DNA of 64,000 nt from CAZPRW01 sp964577805 (GCA_964577805.1 CAZOAG010000002.1:1-64000), one strand, 5' to 3'; shown: positions 40,121 to 50,078, counted from the stretch's first letter. Numbers and translations: made by a program. The notes: generated by a model not told the origin, from the sequence alone.

Positions 40121-41335
40121 GTGGAGGATATTGTGCAAAATATAAAAACATTATCAGATGTCGATTGTCGGGGCCGCCGTGTGTTTGTTCGTGTAGATTT
40201 TAATGTGCCACAAGATGATCGTGGGAATGTAACTGATGATGCACGGATCTTGGCAGCGTTGCCGACAATACAGTATCTTGTCAAAAACAAAGCAAAAGTA
40301 ATTTTAGCGAGTCATTTGGGACGGCCAAAGGGTGAGCGCATAAATAAATATTCTTTGCAAAATGTTGCGACAGTACTTGCGAAACATTTGGGACGGCCAG
40401 TATCATTTGTACAGGATTGTGTCGGAAAGGAAGTAGAAAATGCTGTAAATAAAATGGCAGATGGTAGTGTAATATTATTAGAAAATTTGAGATTTTATAA
40501 AGAAGAGACCAATAACGATTCAGAATTTGCACAGAAATTGGCCAGTTTAGCAGAGGTTTATGTCAATGATGCATTTGGGTCAGCTCATCGTGCACATGCT
40601 TCAACAGAAGGGATTACGCATTTTATTGATACATGTGTTGCAGGGTTTTTAATGGAACGTGAGCTAACATTTTTAGGAGAAAAAGTAGCAAACGCTCAAC
40701 GGCCATTTGTTGTTATTTTGGGTGGTGCAAAAGTAAGTGATAAGATACAAGTCATCGACAATTTATTGGATAAATCTGATGTCATGTTGATCGGCGGTGC
40801 CATGGCATATACATTCCTATCTGCTATGGGAAAAAATGTCGGGAATAGTCTTGTAGAACATGATAAGATCGAGATTGCCCGACAGGCATTAGAAAAAGCA
40901 TCCAAATTGGGTGTAAAATTTATTGTTCCAGTAGACCATGTTGTCACGACGAAATTAAATACTGATACACGAGAGATTGCAGATTGCAATGTGGCAGATG
41001 AGGAAATTCCGGATGGTTGTATTGGGGTAGATATTGGACCAAAAACAATAGAGTTATTTAGTAAAGAATTACAACATGCTGAAACAGTGTTATGGAATGG
41101 GCCGATGGGGATATTTGAAATATCAGATACTGCAAAAGGAACATTCGCAATAGCAGAAGCAGTGGCAAAATCAACAGCACTATCGATAATCGGTGGTGGA
41201 GATTCTAGCAAAGCGATCAAGGAGAGTGGATTTGCAGATAAAGTAACGTTCGTTAGCACAGGTGGCGGTGCCAGTTTAGAATATTTGGAGGGCACTTCAT
41301 TGCCAGGTGTAGAAGCTTTAAGGATAAAAAGATAA
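40121..41335 (+). CDS. pgk: Phosphoglycerate kinase
   Basis: Glycolytic kinase, 404 aa. VFVRVDFNVPQDD, ASHLGRPKG, LLENLRFYKEE, ILGGAKVSDKI and the C-terminal GGGDSSKAI are intact. It appears to begin with GTG. It forms an operon with tpiA, 39 bases downstream. With pgi at the window end this shows a working glycolytic core. Confidence 0.97.
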   Translation: MEDIVQNIKTLSDVDCRGRRVFVRVDFNVPQDDRGNVTDDARILAALPTIQYLVKNKAKVILASHLGRPKGERINKYSLQNVATVLAKHLGRPVSFVQDCVGKEVENAVNKMADGSVILLENLRFYKEETNNDSEFAQKLASLAEVYVNDAFGSAHRAHASTEGITHFIDTCVAGFLMERELTFLGEKVANAQRPFVVILGGAKVSDKIQVIDNLLDKSDVMLIGGAMAYTFLSAMGKNVGNSLVEHDKIEIARQALEKASKLGVKFIVPVDHVVTTKLNTDTREIADCNVADEEIPDGCIGVDIGPKTIELFSKELQHAETVLWNGPMGIFEISDTAKGTFAIAEAVAKSTALSIIGGGDSSKAIKESGFADKVTFVSTGGGASLEYLEGTSLPGVEALRIKR

Positions 41336-41343
41336 ATAAATAT

Positions 41344-41359
41344 CCGTCATTTTTGACGG
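41344..41359 (+). promoter_or_regulatory. Short hairpin between pgk and tpiA
   Basis: CCGTCA-TTTT-TGACGG: a perfect 6-bp stem with a tetraloop, not followed by a U-tract, so unlikely to be a terminator. It may stabilise or process the pgk-tpiA transcript. Confidence 0.45.
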
Positions 41360-41374
41360 GATGGAGATAATAGT

Positions 41375-42163
41375 ATGGGACAAAACAGAAAATATTTGAT
41401 TGCTGGTAATTGGAAGATGAATATTTCGAGCTCAGATGCACAGGTCCTGGTCTCGGAAATAGTAGATAAGATAGGAAAATTAAAACATGTTGATGTATTG
41501 ATTTGTCCACCATTTACTTCATTGTCATCAGCACGTAGTGCCATGAGTGCACATCCTGAAATTGCATTAGGTGCACAAAATTTTTATCCTGCCAAGAGTG
41601 GGGCATATACAGGAGAAGTTTCTGCCGTTATGTTGAGGGAATTAGGAGTGACGCATGTTATTATTGGACATAGTGAACGGCGGACATATTTCCATGAAGA
41701 TGATGATTTTATCAATAAGAAAGTAATCTTTGCACTAGAAAATGCATTATTACCAATCGTGTGTGTTGGGGAAACATTGGAACAGCGCAAAGCCGGTCAA
41801 GCACAGGATATCATTGCACATCAAATAGAATCTGGATTGCGTGGATTAACCAAGGTACAAGCACAGAAAATAATCATAGCATATGAGCCAGTATGGGCAA
41901 TTGGAACTGGTGAAACTGCAACGCCGGAAATGGCGCAAGAAATGCATGCATTCATAAGACAATTATTAGCAGAACAATTTAATGATGACATTGCTGACGA
42001 TGTTAGAATTTTATACGGTGGTTCGATGAAGCCGGAAAATGTCAAAGAATTGTTATTGGAACATGACATTGATGGTGGTTTGATCGGTGGTGCATCATTA
42101 AAAGCATCATCATTTTGTGAAATGATTGCTACAGCAGAATCTTTGCACGAACAGTCAGTATGA
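41375..42163 (+). CDS. tpiA: Triosephosphate isomerase
   Basis: Interconverts dihydroxyacetone phosphate and glyceraldehyde 3-phosphate. 262 aa. NWKMN near the start carries the catalytic Lys, IIGHSERRTYF the catalytic His and AYEPVWAIGTG the catalytic Glu; GGASLKASSF is the phosphate loop. Second gene of the pgk operon. Confidence 0.97.
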   Translation: MGQNRKYLIAGNWKMNISSSDAQVLVSEIVDKIGKLKHVDVLICPPFTSLSSARSAMSAHPEIALGAQNFYPAKSGAYTGEVSAVMLRELGVTHVIIGHSERRTYFHEDDDFINKKVIFALENALLPIVCVGETLEQRKAGQAQDIIAHQIESGLRGLTKVQAQKIIIAYEPVWAIGTGETATPEMAQEMHAFIRQLLAEQFNDDIADDVRILYGGSMKPENVKELLLEHDIDGGLIGGASLKASSFCEMIATAESLHEQSV

Positions 42164-43575
42164 TTATGCAACCTGTTGCCTGTGATAGTGTTTTGAAAAA
42201 GGTCGCGATGATGGTTTTTTAAGACTTAAGACCACTGCTAGGTTTGGTAGAACAATGGGAGGCAGTTGTCCATAGAAACTTTTGGCCTGTGAACGGTGCG
42301 TGTAGATGTGGCGGGCAAGAGGTCGTGGTTGTTCAAAATCGATTGCGCGCTCCTTTTGATTTTTTATGACACTTATCATCGTTGCAAAGATGTTGGCATT
42401 TGCTAGAGGATCTTTGGTTTTTGCAAACGTTGTTTTCCTATTGTACTGACCATTATTGCACTGATATTAGAATGTATGTAAATATCACGCAGGTTGTATC
42501 TATGACCAGTAGAATTGTTGTTTTACGCTTATCAGTATCGCATTGATCACGACATTTGTGTAGTTATCTTGCGGGCGGGCGATATTTAAAATTTGTCCAT
42601 GTTCAGTACTATTTATTTCCCAAATCCCCTGACCATGACGCGAGCATCACAGAGCGATGGATTTATGAAGAAAATTTCCGCAAGGTTGTGGGGAAAAACT
42701 CCAATAGATTTTTGGAAAGACACTTTTGGCGTGCAAAAATATGAGTGGATTTGACTTCCAATTGACGATTATCATGATTGCTGTGATACTGTCATTGATG
42801 TAATTGTTTGGCTGATAAAATGCAACGTATGCGCGCAGGCACTCAGATACCATTTGTGTTCCAGCCTATCTGTATTGCATTTGTATTGCAATATGATTGT
42901 TTGTCTGGATCAAATTAATACTGCTTTTGAAGTGAAGGTGGCTGGCCGTTTCTAATAATACCTTTCAGTCGTGAGAAACACACGTTGGTTGGACGATAGA
43001 GTTGTTGAGTTTTCCTGAATTGGTCGCGTTCCGCTTTTTGGTTTTTCTGTGACAATTATTTTTCCCGCAGAGATGTCTGAATTTGTTACACGGATGTGTT
43101 CAAGCTCCTGCAAACACTGTTTTTTTTGTTCAATTTACGAACTTAAATTGTTATATGAATCCGGAAATTGTCTCACTGGCGAAATAGAATATAATGCCAG
43201 CAGAGCTGTTTATTTTTTTACGCTCGTGATATGACGAGAGTATCACATTGCGACGAATTTGGAAAAACAAGGCATAGAGATTCTTGCGAAAAAACTTTTG
43301 ATTCGCGAAAACACGTGCCGGATGGACGATCCAGTGTCGGTGTTTGGTACAAATTGATAACGTGTCTCTTCTGATTTTTTTATGACAATTATCGTTGTCG
43401 CATTGGGACAGGCGTTCGTGTACTTGTTTCGCTGGTGGGATTTAGATTAGTTGTTATAAACGTCATTATTCTATCCAGCTGTTGTATCTCGTGTTGTAAT
43501 TCTTTCGTGAAATACTTTTGCGGAGGTGTGTAAAAAGTACTGACTCTTTCAAAAAAAACTTTTCATTCGTAGTAA
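42164..43575. other. 1.4-kb non-coding region with degenerate repeats
   Basis: No supported gene; small open frames here lack family features. G and T exceed C and A on the plus strand, matching the right replichore. Imperfectly repeated pieces are visible: TGATTTTTTATGACACTTATC (near 42357) resembles TGATTTTTTTATGACAATTATC (near 43372) and TTTTTCTGTGACAATTATT (near 43041). GTGTAGTTATCTTGCGGGCG (near 42556) resembles GTGTACTTGTTTCGCTGGTG (near 43418). It may be decayed gene or repeat copies. It must also contain the ftsK promoter. Confidence 0.55.
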
Positions 43576-45960
43576 ATGTGTGCCAAGAGGACAGTCAACC
43601 ATGTTCATGATTCGCGGAAGCCTGAGCGACATATTGCATTTGCTATAATTGTTGTTGTAGCAGCAATATCTTTATTCGTCGCGATGATAGATTTTAGTCC
43701 TTATCAAACACCATTTATTGCAACAACAACATATTCTGGCGTTCAAGATGAAAATATTTTCGGGAAGGCCGGTGCGAATATTGTATTTTTTTTATTGCGA
43801 TATTTAGGGTGGTCAGCGTGGTTAATTCCGGCCATTCTATTATTGTTTGCCAATATGTTGGTATCACCATTGGACCGCCCGATGACAAAGGGTAGAATGT
43901 CAGCTATAGTGATCATGGTGATTAGTTGTGCTGCATTATTGGAATATATTCAAGATGCATGGATGTCAGCAGAAACGTTTTTATCGGTATCGAAAAACAT
44001 ATTATCCGCTGGCCTGGGTGGATTGATAGGCTATTGGTTATGCTGCTGTATTTTTGAAAAGATTTTTGCATTGACTGGTAGTGCGATTATTTTGGGAACA
44101 GCATTTATATTATCTAGCGTTTATGTTTTTACACGGTGTATTTCATTAAACGGTGCTTTAGAAAAAAAAATTCAGCAATATGGGTATTGTCGTGTAGTGC
44201 TGTTGGGATGTATTAAGTATATTATAGCATGGATGCGATATTTGATCGTCGAATTATGGAGAATGTTAGTAAATTGTATCCGTAAATTACGGCATAAAGT
44301 ACCGGAGCAACCATCACAACAACAACCTAAAAAACAAGAGATTGTTCATGTTCCAGAAAATGTTATTCCAGAAAAAATCGTACCTGCACAACAGTTTGTT
44401 GTCAATGATTCTGTTGAACAGCCAAAACGTGATGTAAAAGTATCATTGCCAGTCGCCAAAGGGAAATATGTATTGCCACCAATTGATCTATTGCAACGTA
44501 GTAAAACAGTCGCTAGTGCAGATGATCATGCTGAAGTTTCACGGCAATTAGTAAATACATTGTCGGAATTTGGTGTGTCTGTTCAGGCGGGAGAAGTATT
44601 TGTCGGTCCAGTAATTACACGATATGAAATATCCCCAGCACCTGGTGTCCGTGTAGAAAAAATAGTAAATCTTGATAAAAATATTGCATTAAATCTACGG
44701 GCACAATCTGTACGTATTCTTGCCCCTGTCCCTGGCCGTGGTTGCGTTGGTATAGAATTGCCAAATAAGAGCCCGCAAATGGTATGTTTACGTGAGATAT
44801 TGGAATCATCAGATTGGGCAAATATGAAGGCAGATATTCCTGTTGTCCTTGGTCGTGGAACGACAGGTGAACCGATGATCAATGATTTGGCGAGAATGCC
44901 ACATTTATTGATTGCTGGGTCGACAGGGTCTGGAAAGACAGTATGTATCAATGCAATCATAGCATCATTAGTATATTGTTCAACACCAGATGACTTGCGA
45001 TTCATCATGGTTGACCCTAAAATCGTTGAAATGCAAGTATTCAATCGGTTGCCACATATGTTGATCCCTGTAGTAACAGATCCGAAAAAAGTACCAAACG
45101 CATTAAAATGGTTAATTTCCGAAATGGAAAATCGATATAAAATTTTTGCTAAGGCTGGTGTGCGTAATATTGCCGGGTTTAATGCAAAAATTTTAAAAGA
45201 TGCTGAAGAAAAACAACGTGCAGAAGAACTAGAAAAAGAATTATCACCAGAAGAACGTACAGCAGTCAACAATATGATGCCAAGTGAGGCTGATACCATT
45301 GATGTTCCAAGAAAGAAAATTCCTTACATTGTATGTGTTATTGATGAATTGGCAGATTTAATGATGGTAGCACCGGCTGACATTGAAACATCAGTCGCAA
45401 GATTGGCGCAGTTAGCACGTGCAGCAGGAATACATTTGATATTAGCAACACAGCGACCATCTGTCAATGTCATTACAGGTATCATAAAGGCGAATTTACC
45501 TAGCAGAATAGCGTTTAAAGTAGCATCGAAGGTCGATAGCCGTACCATATTAGATGCAGGTGGTGCTGAAGGATTACTTGGTCGTGGAGATATGTTATTT
45601 CAACCACCAGGTGCTAGTGGATTGTTGCGTGCCCAGGGTGCCCTTGTATCAGATGAGGAAATCAATGCCATTGTTGATTTCTTGTATGAAAAGAATGGGG
45701 AGCCGAACTATGCCATGGATGTTCATGAAATGGTAGAGAACGGTGATGATGAAGAAGGTGGATTTTCCGATGAAGACTGGGATGATGACATGATTCCACG
45801 AGCATTGGAAGTAATTCGTAACAGCGATCGTGCATCAACATCATTATTACAACGACGATTGCGCATAGGGTATAATCGTGCTGCACGTATAATGGATACG
45901 CTTGTTGAAAAGGGCCTTGTCAATAAAGACGTAATGCCATCCAATACTGATAATTTATAA
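43576..45960 (+). CDS. ftsK: DNA translocase FtsK/SpoIIIE
   Basis: Septal DNA pump that clears the chromosome from the division plane and activates dif recombination. 794 aa: about four N-terminal membrane segments to residue 200, a Gln/Pro/Lys-rich linker, then the motor with Walker A GSTGSGKT from residue 448, Walker B YIVCVIDELADLMM, and ILATQRPSVNVITG. The C-terminal winged-helix gamma domain (IPRALEVIRNSDRASTSLLQRRLRIGYNRAARIMD) reads orienting KOPS sequences. Confidence 0.95.
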   Translation: MCAKRTVNHVHDSRKPERHIAFAIIVVVAAISLFVAMIDFSPYQTPFIATTTYSGVQDENIFGKAGANIVFFLLRYLGWSAWLIPAILLLFANMLVSPLDRPMTKGRMSAIVIMVISCAALLEYIQDAWMSAETFLSVSKNILSAGLGGLIGYWLCCCIFEKIFALTGSAIILGTAFILSSVYVFTRCISLNGALEKKIQQYGYCRVVLLGCIKYIIAWMRYLIVELWRMLVNCIRKLRHKVPEQPSQQQPKKQEIVHVPENVIPEKIVPAQQFVVNDSVEQPKRDVKVSLPVAKGKYVLPPIDLLQRSKTVASADDHAEVSRQLVNTLSEFGVSVQAGEVFVGPVITRYEISPAPGVRVEKIVNLDKNIALNLRAQSVRILAPVPGRGCVGIELPNKSPQMVCLREILESSDWANMKADIPVVLGRGTTGEPMINDLARMPHLLIAGSTGSGKTVCINAIIASLVYCSTPDDLRFIMVDPKIVEMQVFNRLPHMLIPVVTDPKKVPNALKWLISEMENRYKIFAKAGVRNIAGFNAKILKDAEEKQRAEELEKELSPEERTAVNNMMPSEADTIDVPRKKIPYIVCVIDELADLMMVAPADIETSVARLAQLARAAGIHLILATQRPSVNVITGIIKANLPSRIAFKVASKVDSRTILDAGGAEGLLGRGDMLFQPPGASGLLRAQGALVSDEEINAIVDFLYEKNGEPNYAMDVHEMVENGDDEEGGFSDEDWDDDMIPRALEVIRNSDRASTSLLQRRLRIGYNRAARIMDTLVEKGLVNKDVMPSNTDNL

Positions 45961-46009
45961 AAATGTGATTACAGTATTGTGATGATATGGGTATACTGTC
46001 GCCTTGGTA

Positions 46010-46822
46010 ATGGGCGACGGGAACAGTATGCAACCAGTAAACGAAGGAATGAGTGGTGCACAGCCGTTAAGTTATTCGATCCCGTCTATTTCGTCAGCAA
46101 CTGATCTTTTATATAAATCATGTGAATATGTAAAATCATTGCCATTGGTGCAACATACAGCGCGGATTATTGGTGGGTTAGCCGAACCCATTGTTGATAT
46201 GGTGCTGGATCGGTCAATGTGTAATTTGACTGAAATTGCATTGGATTCTGCTGTAGATGTATATTCCAAATCTTGTCTTTCGGTGGAACAAAAGAACATG
46301 ATAAATATTGCAAAAGCATTAACAATAGCTGGCATCCATGTCGGAATTGGTGGGCGACATCCAGTAATGTTCTTAACGCTTGCAACAAAACCATGTATAG
46401 ATGCTGCATTGTTTTATTTAAAAAAATATTCTTCCAGTTTTGAAAAATTTTGGAATGGAAATAAAACAGTGTTAGAGATTACCACTACATTAGTGATTTA
46501 TGCAAGTAATTCAATGCTTAGCGTGGCAGCTGGAACTTGGCCAATGGTTGGCAAAGTGCTGACAAAAATCAGTATGAATGCTGTTTTAAAAAATATATAT
46601 TCGGCAGCAGGAAATAAAATATCACTTTTCGCACGTATGTGTGGCTATGCCGGTTTAAATTCATTGTTTTATTCCGATGTCAGTAAGTTATTTACAAAAA
46701 TCCTGGCAAAAACTACAGCAGAAGTTTGCAAATTAATAAATGCTCCAACAAAACTTACTTCGAGCAGTAATGCACCAATGGATGGAGCCAAGGAACAGCC
46801 AGCAATTTTGCATGAGAAATAG
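46010..46822 (+). CDS. Hydrophobic putative secreted protein, paralog C
   Basis: Unknown family, 270 aa. A polar N-terminus of about 30 residues without a signal peptide is followed by alternating amphipathic and hydrophobic segments. GGRHPVMFLTLATKPCIDAAL and GNKTVLEITTTLVIYASNSML followed by AAGTWPMVGKVLTKISMN repeat the H/N-x-V, T-T, A-S-N and G-x-x-P spacing seen in the proteins at 29.1 and 30.0 kb, so I treat it as a third, more distant member. ATG at MGDGNSM is used; a TTG two codons earlier is possible. It lies alone after ftsK. Confidence 0.72.
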   Translation: MGDGNSMQPVNEGMSGAQPLSYSIPSISSATDLLYKSCEYVKSLPLVQHTARIIGGLAEPIVDMVLDRSMCNLTEIALDSAVDVYSKSCLSVEQKNMINIAKALTIAGIHVGIGGRHPVMFLTLATKPCIDAALFYLKKYSSSFEKFWNGNKTVLEITTTLVIYASNSMLSVAAGTWPMVGKVLTKISMNAVLKNIYSAAGNKISLFARMCGYAGLNSLFYSDVSKLFTKILAKTTAEVCKLINAPTKLTSSSNAPMDGAKEQPAILHEK

Positions 46823-47027
46823 TATATGAAGCTGCTAGTAAGCGATAGATGTTAAGTGTTATTGATGGCATTCGTATTTTTCATGCTTTTGCAACAATGC
46901 CATATGTATTTTGCGATTGTTGTCACCAGATTGTGTATGTAGATTGAATCTTTTTCGATTCATTAAGATTGCTCAAATATCACACAAGTTTTGTTGCAAA
47001 GAATCTTATTGAATGTTTTATTTATAA

Positions 47028-47726
47028 TCACTGTGCGGACCATTCTACACCATTCCATGATAGCGCACGAGCACCATGATTGACAGATTCTGAAATTCGT
47101 GATGTTTTTTCGCCGGTATAATAATTAGTCAATTGATTTTCAACATCTGTCAAATTGTTGTAAAATGTCACATGGCCATCGAGAAAGACAATAAATCCAC
47201 CATTCGTTCCATAAACCCCACCATTATCACCATCTGATGGTCGCCATTGTCCTGTCGTTTCATCCAATCCACGGGTATATGCTAATGGTGTTGTCGCAGT
47301 TGGCGCATGTGGTGATAGTCCAGAAATCACGACAACACTAAGTGGATATTTTTCAAAATCTTGATTGAGACGCCATTCCCATCCATTGCGCAATCCAATC
47401 ACTTTCGGCAAAAGTAATTTAGATTGCTGAGATAAATAATCTTCGTTGGAAATAAATAATGATGCAAGGTTCAAAACATCATATTTCGACAGTACACCTG
47501 CCCATTCATTGGCTGTATTGCAGGAATTCAATTCTTTGATAGAATGGTTTAATGAAAAATCTACATATGCCATCGCGATTTGTTGTAAATTTTTTGACAT
47601 TTGTAATTTTCTGGCACGGTCAATAGCATTTCCAACAACTGGCATTAAAATAGTAGCCAAAATCCCGATGATAGAAATTACGGTCAATAATTCCATTAAT
47701 GTAAAGCCATGGTACTTTTTTGGCAT
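47028..47726 (-). CDS. Type IV/type II prepilin with FLDGHV C-terminal signature
   Basis: A 232-aa pseudopilin: leader MPKKYHG cut before F8, then FTLMELLTVISIIGILATILMP with the conserved Glu at +5 and a hydrophobic helix. The C-terminal part has SPHAPTAT...NGGFIVFLDGHVTFYNNL, the H-x9-DG-like signature common in Verrucomicrobiota, Lentisphaerae and Planctomycetes. It would be a component of a pilus or pseudopilus together with the secretin at 11.2 kb and the ATPase at 55 kb. Neighbours are unrelated. Confidence 0.88.
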   Translation of the reverse strand: MPKKYHGFTLMELLTVISIIGILATILMPVVGNAIDRARKLQMSKNLQQIAMAYVDFSLNHSIKELNSCNTANEWAGVLSKYDVLNLASLFISNEDYLSQQSKLLLPKVIGLRNGWEWRLNQDFEKYPLSVVVISGLSPHAPTATTPLAYTRGLDETTGQWRPSDGDNGGVYGTNGGFIVFLDGHVTFYNNLTDVENQLTNYYTGEKTSRISESVNHGARALSWNGVEWSAQ

Positions 47727-47781
47727 ACAACCGATCTATTGTATGAAATTGATGTAATATTGTCAATAAAAGATCAATGAT

Positions 47782-48393
47782 ATGTATAACTTGACACTTG
47801 CAAAATTCTATGCCGTCGAACAGTATACGTCAATGGATTTCGATAAAGTACTGTCTGGTGTAAAAATGATGATAGAAGGGTTGGGAGATTCCAATGAACG
47901 AGAAGGATTGCGTGATACCCCACGGCGTGTAGCAGAAACATTGAAAACATTTTTTAAAACACCTGAATATTCCGATGAAGAGTTATTGTACCAAAAGTTC
48001 CATGTTGATCACTATAATGACATGGTTATCGTTAAAGGAATAACATTTTCATCATTTTGTGAACATCATTTGTTACCATTTTTTGGAAAAGTTGCTATCG
48101 CATATATTCCTTCCAACGATACAGTCGTTGGGATTAGTAAACTTGCACGCATTGTAGATAAATATTCTAAATGTTTGCAAATACAAGAACGGATGACACA
48201 ACAAATACATAATGCAATAGCTGCAAATGCTGCTCAAAATGGTGTATTAGTGATTGTTTCTGCACAACATATGTGTATGACAGCACGAGGGATTTTACAA
48301 CCATCATCATCAACTGTAACACGGGCATTATCTGGGGTATTTGAAGCTGATAAAGCATGGGTGTCAGAGGCACAACAATTAATATTTTCTTAA
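47782..48393 (+). CDS. folE: GTP cyclohydrolase I
   Basis: First step of folate synthesis: GTP to 7,8-dihydroneopterin triphosphate. 203 aa, type I (zinc). Zinc ligands C93 and H96 in SFCEHHLLPF and C165 in SAQHMCMTARG are present, as is GISKLARIVDKYSKCLQIQERM. It is the first gene of folE-folP-folB-folK; folP starts right after its stop. Confidence 0.96.
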   Translation: MYNLTLAKFYAVEQYTSMDFDKVLSGVKMMIEGLGDSNEREGLRDTPRRVAETLKTFFKTPEYSDEELLYQKFHVDHYNDMVIVKGITFSSFCEHHLLPFFGKVAIAYIPSNDTVVGISKLARIVDKYSKCLQIQERMTQQIHNAIAANAAQNGVLVIVSAQHMCMTARGILQPSSSTVTRALSGVFEADKAWVSEAQQLIFS

Positions 48394-48394
48394 A

Positions 48395-49222
48395 ATGTCG
48401 CAGAAAATGATAGAGCCTTTCCCGTGGGTCATGGGAATTTTAAACATTACACCGGATTCTTTTTCTGATGGGATATCTGATGCTGATCGATGTCCAGAAG
48501 ATGCCAAAAAAAAATGGTATCAACGGTTGAACAATATGATAGCAGATGGTGCACATATCATAGATATTGGTGGGGAGTCTACGCGGCCATTAGCATGTCC
48601 GATCACGTGGCAGGAAGAATGGTCCCGTATACAAGAATTTTGTTCATATGCTGTCAAACGTGATAATATACTAGTTTCCGTAGATACTTATCATGTTGAA
48701 ACTGCAAAATTAGCAGTACAATGTGGTGTTGATATAATCAATGATATTTCTGGTGTACAAAATTTCTGCAAAATGGCACAAACAATAATTGATACTGATG
48801 TGCGATTAGTTGTTACACATAACGTCCGTAGTGATCTAGAGTTTAGCAATGTTGATGACCCTATCAATGATATAATACGGGCATTTAATGATGTTTTATT
48901 ACAAGCTGAGCAGATTGGGTTCAATTCATCACGAATATTTTTCGACCCAGGGATAGGGTTTGGAAAGACAGTCGATCAAAATTGGAAAATTTTTAATGAT
49001 TTACATCGATTGGTACAGAGTTTTGAACAACCGATAATCTGTGCAGTCTCGAAAAAATCATTCTTAAAAAGTCGGTTGGACGATATTTCCCAGCAATCAT
49101 TGACAGTAGCAACAGCGTTGTTGACCTACAGTGCTTTTCGACAGGGAGTACAGATTTTTCGTGTGCATGATGTTGTTGCAAATCGTACAGCACTAAGTAT
49201 GGCAAAATGTATAGGAACATGA
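48395..49222 (+). CDS. folP: Dihydropteroate synthase
   Basis: Joins p-aminobenzoate to the pterin, the step blocked by sulfonamides. 275 aa TIM barrel. MGILNITPDSFSDG near the start, HIIDIGGESTRP, SVDTYHVETAKLA, DISG, FFDPGIGFGKT and SKKSFL are intact; the last is the usual SRKSFI-type loop with Lys for Arg. Its stop overlaps the folB start (ATGA). Confidence 0.96.
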   Translation: MSQKMIEPFPWVMGILNITPDSFSDGISDADRCPEDAKKKWYQRLNNMIADGAHIIDIGGESTRPLACPITWQEEWSRIQEFCSYAVKRDNILVSVDTYHVETAKLAVQCGVDIINDISGVQNFCKMAQTIIDTDVRLVVTHNVRSDLEFSNVDDPINDIIRAFNDVLLQAEQIGFNSSRIFFDPGIGFGKTVDQNWKIFNDLHRLVQSFEQPIICAVSKKSFLKSRLDDISQQSLTVATALLTYSAFRQGVQIFRVHDVVANRTALSMAKCIGT

Positions 49223-49587
49223 ATAGAATATTTTTTCACGATGTTGAAGTGTTTGCACGGCATGGTGTAGATGATTTTGAAAAACAAAATGATCAAAGAT
49301 TTTTGATATCAGTAATGGCTGATTACGATGCTTCCAAAGCGATGATTTCTGACAACATATCAGATGCTGTAAATTATGCCGCATTATTGAATATAGTAAA
49401 ATCAACAGTGATGACGACATCATTTGATCTTCTTGAGCGGTTAGCGCGATATCTTGCAGATGTTATATTTCAAGAATTTGATAAGATTATGGCGTTGGAA
49501 ATTATTATAAAAAAATTCCCTATAGCATTATCGGAAGAATCATTTGTCGACATAGGGTTTTCTAGCAATTTTGTTCGTGATATATGA
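49219..49587 (+). CDS. folB: Dihydroneopterin aldolase
   Basis: Converts dihydroneopterin to 6-hydroxymethyl-dihydropterin. 122 aa from the ATG that overlaps the folP stop; an ATG four codons upstream is possible. FHDVEVFARHGVDDFEKQNDQRF holds the conserved Glu region, and the C-terminal ALEIIIKKFPIAL has the catalytic Lys. It overlaps folK by ATGA, so the cluster is translationally coupled throughout. Confidence 0.9.
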   Translation: MNRIFFHDVEVFARHGVDDFEKQNDQRFLISVMADYDASKAMISDNISDAVNYAALLNIVKSTVMTTSFDLLERLARYLADVIFQEFDKIMALEIIIKKFPIALSEESFVDIGFSSNFVRDI

Positions 49588-50078
49588 AACATCAATGTTA
49601 TCTCGGGATAGGAAGCAATTTAGGCGACCGTATAGATAATTTATGCAATGCTATAAAATTGTTACAAAATGACAGTATCGATATTATCAAGTGTTCTAAT
49701 ATTTATGAGACCGATCCGAGATATATCACAGAACAACCATCATTTTTAAACATTGTATTGGATATTATTACAGAATATTCGCCATTGAAATTATTGAATC
49801 ATGTGCAAAATATTGAGAATGCTATGTTACGTATCCGGCAGGTCAAATTTGGACCACGGAATATTGATATTGATATACTGACATACGATGATGTACATGT
49901 AAACTCTCTTGAATTGACAATACCACATCCATTAATGTTTGAAAGAAACTTTGTGCTTACGCCGTTATTGGATGTTCTATCATCTAAAACATTGTACGGG
50001 AAAAATATTTCGGAATGTCAAATGTCATGTTGTGATCAACAAGTCCGACTATTTTCTTCACCAGAAATATTATTTTAA
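49584..50078 (+). CDS. folK: 6-hydroxymethyl-dihydropterin pyrophosphokinase
   Basis: Transfers pyrophosphate from ATP to hydroxymethyl-dihydropterin, giving the folP substrate. 164 aa. YLGIGSNLGDR at the start, the central FLNIVL and the signature FGPRNIDIDILTYDD are diagnostic. Last gene of the operon; it runs 9 bases into the convergent CofE-like gene. Confidence 0.95.
   Translation: MKHQCYLGIGSNLGDRIDNLCNAIKLLQNDSIDIIKCSNIYETDPRYITEQPSFLNIVLDIITEYSPLKLLNHVQNIENAMLRIRQVKFGPRNIDIDILTYDDVHVNSLELTIPHPLMFERNFVLTPLLDVLSSKTLYGKNISECQMSCCDQQVRLFSSPEILF

Noticed and set aside
41344..41359. Terminator between pgk and tpiA
   Set aside because: The hairpin has no U-tract after it and the two genes form a natural operon.
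42556..43234. Small frames of 61-62 codons in the spacer before ftsK
   Set aside because: No family features, no ribosome binding site, and they overlap the degenerate repeats.
44583..45299. 238-codon frame on the minus strand
   Set aside because: Fully antisense to the conserved FtsK motor domain; no family features.
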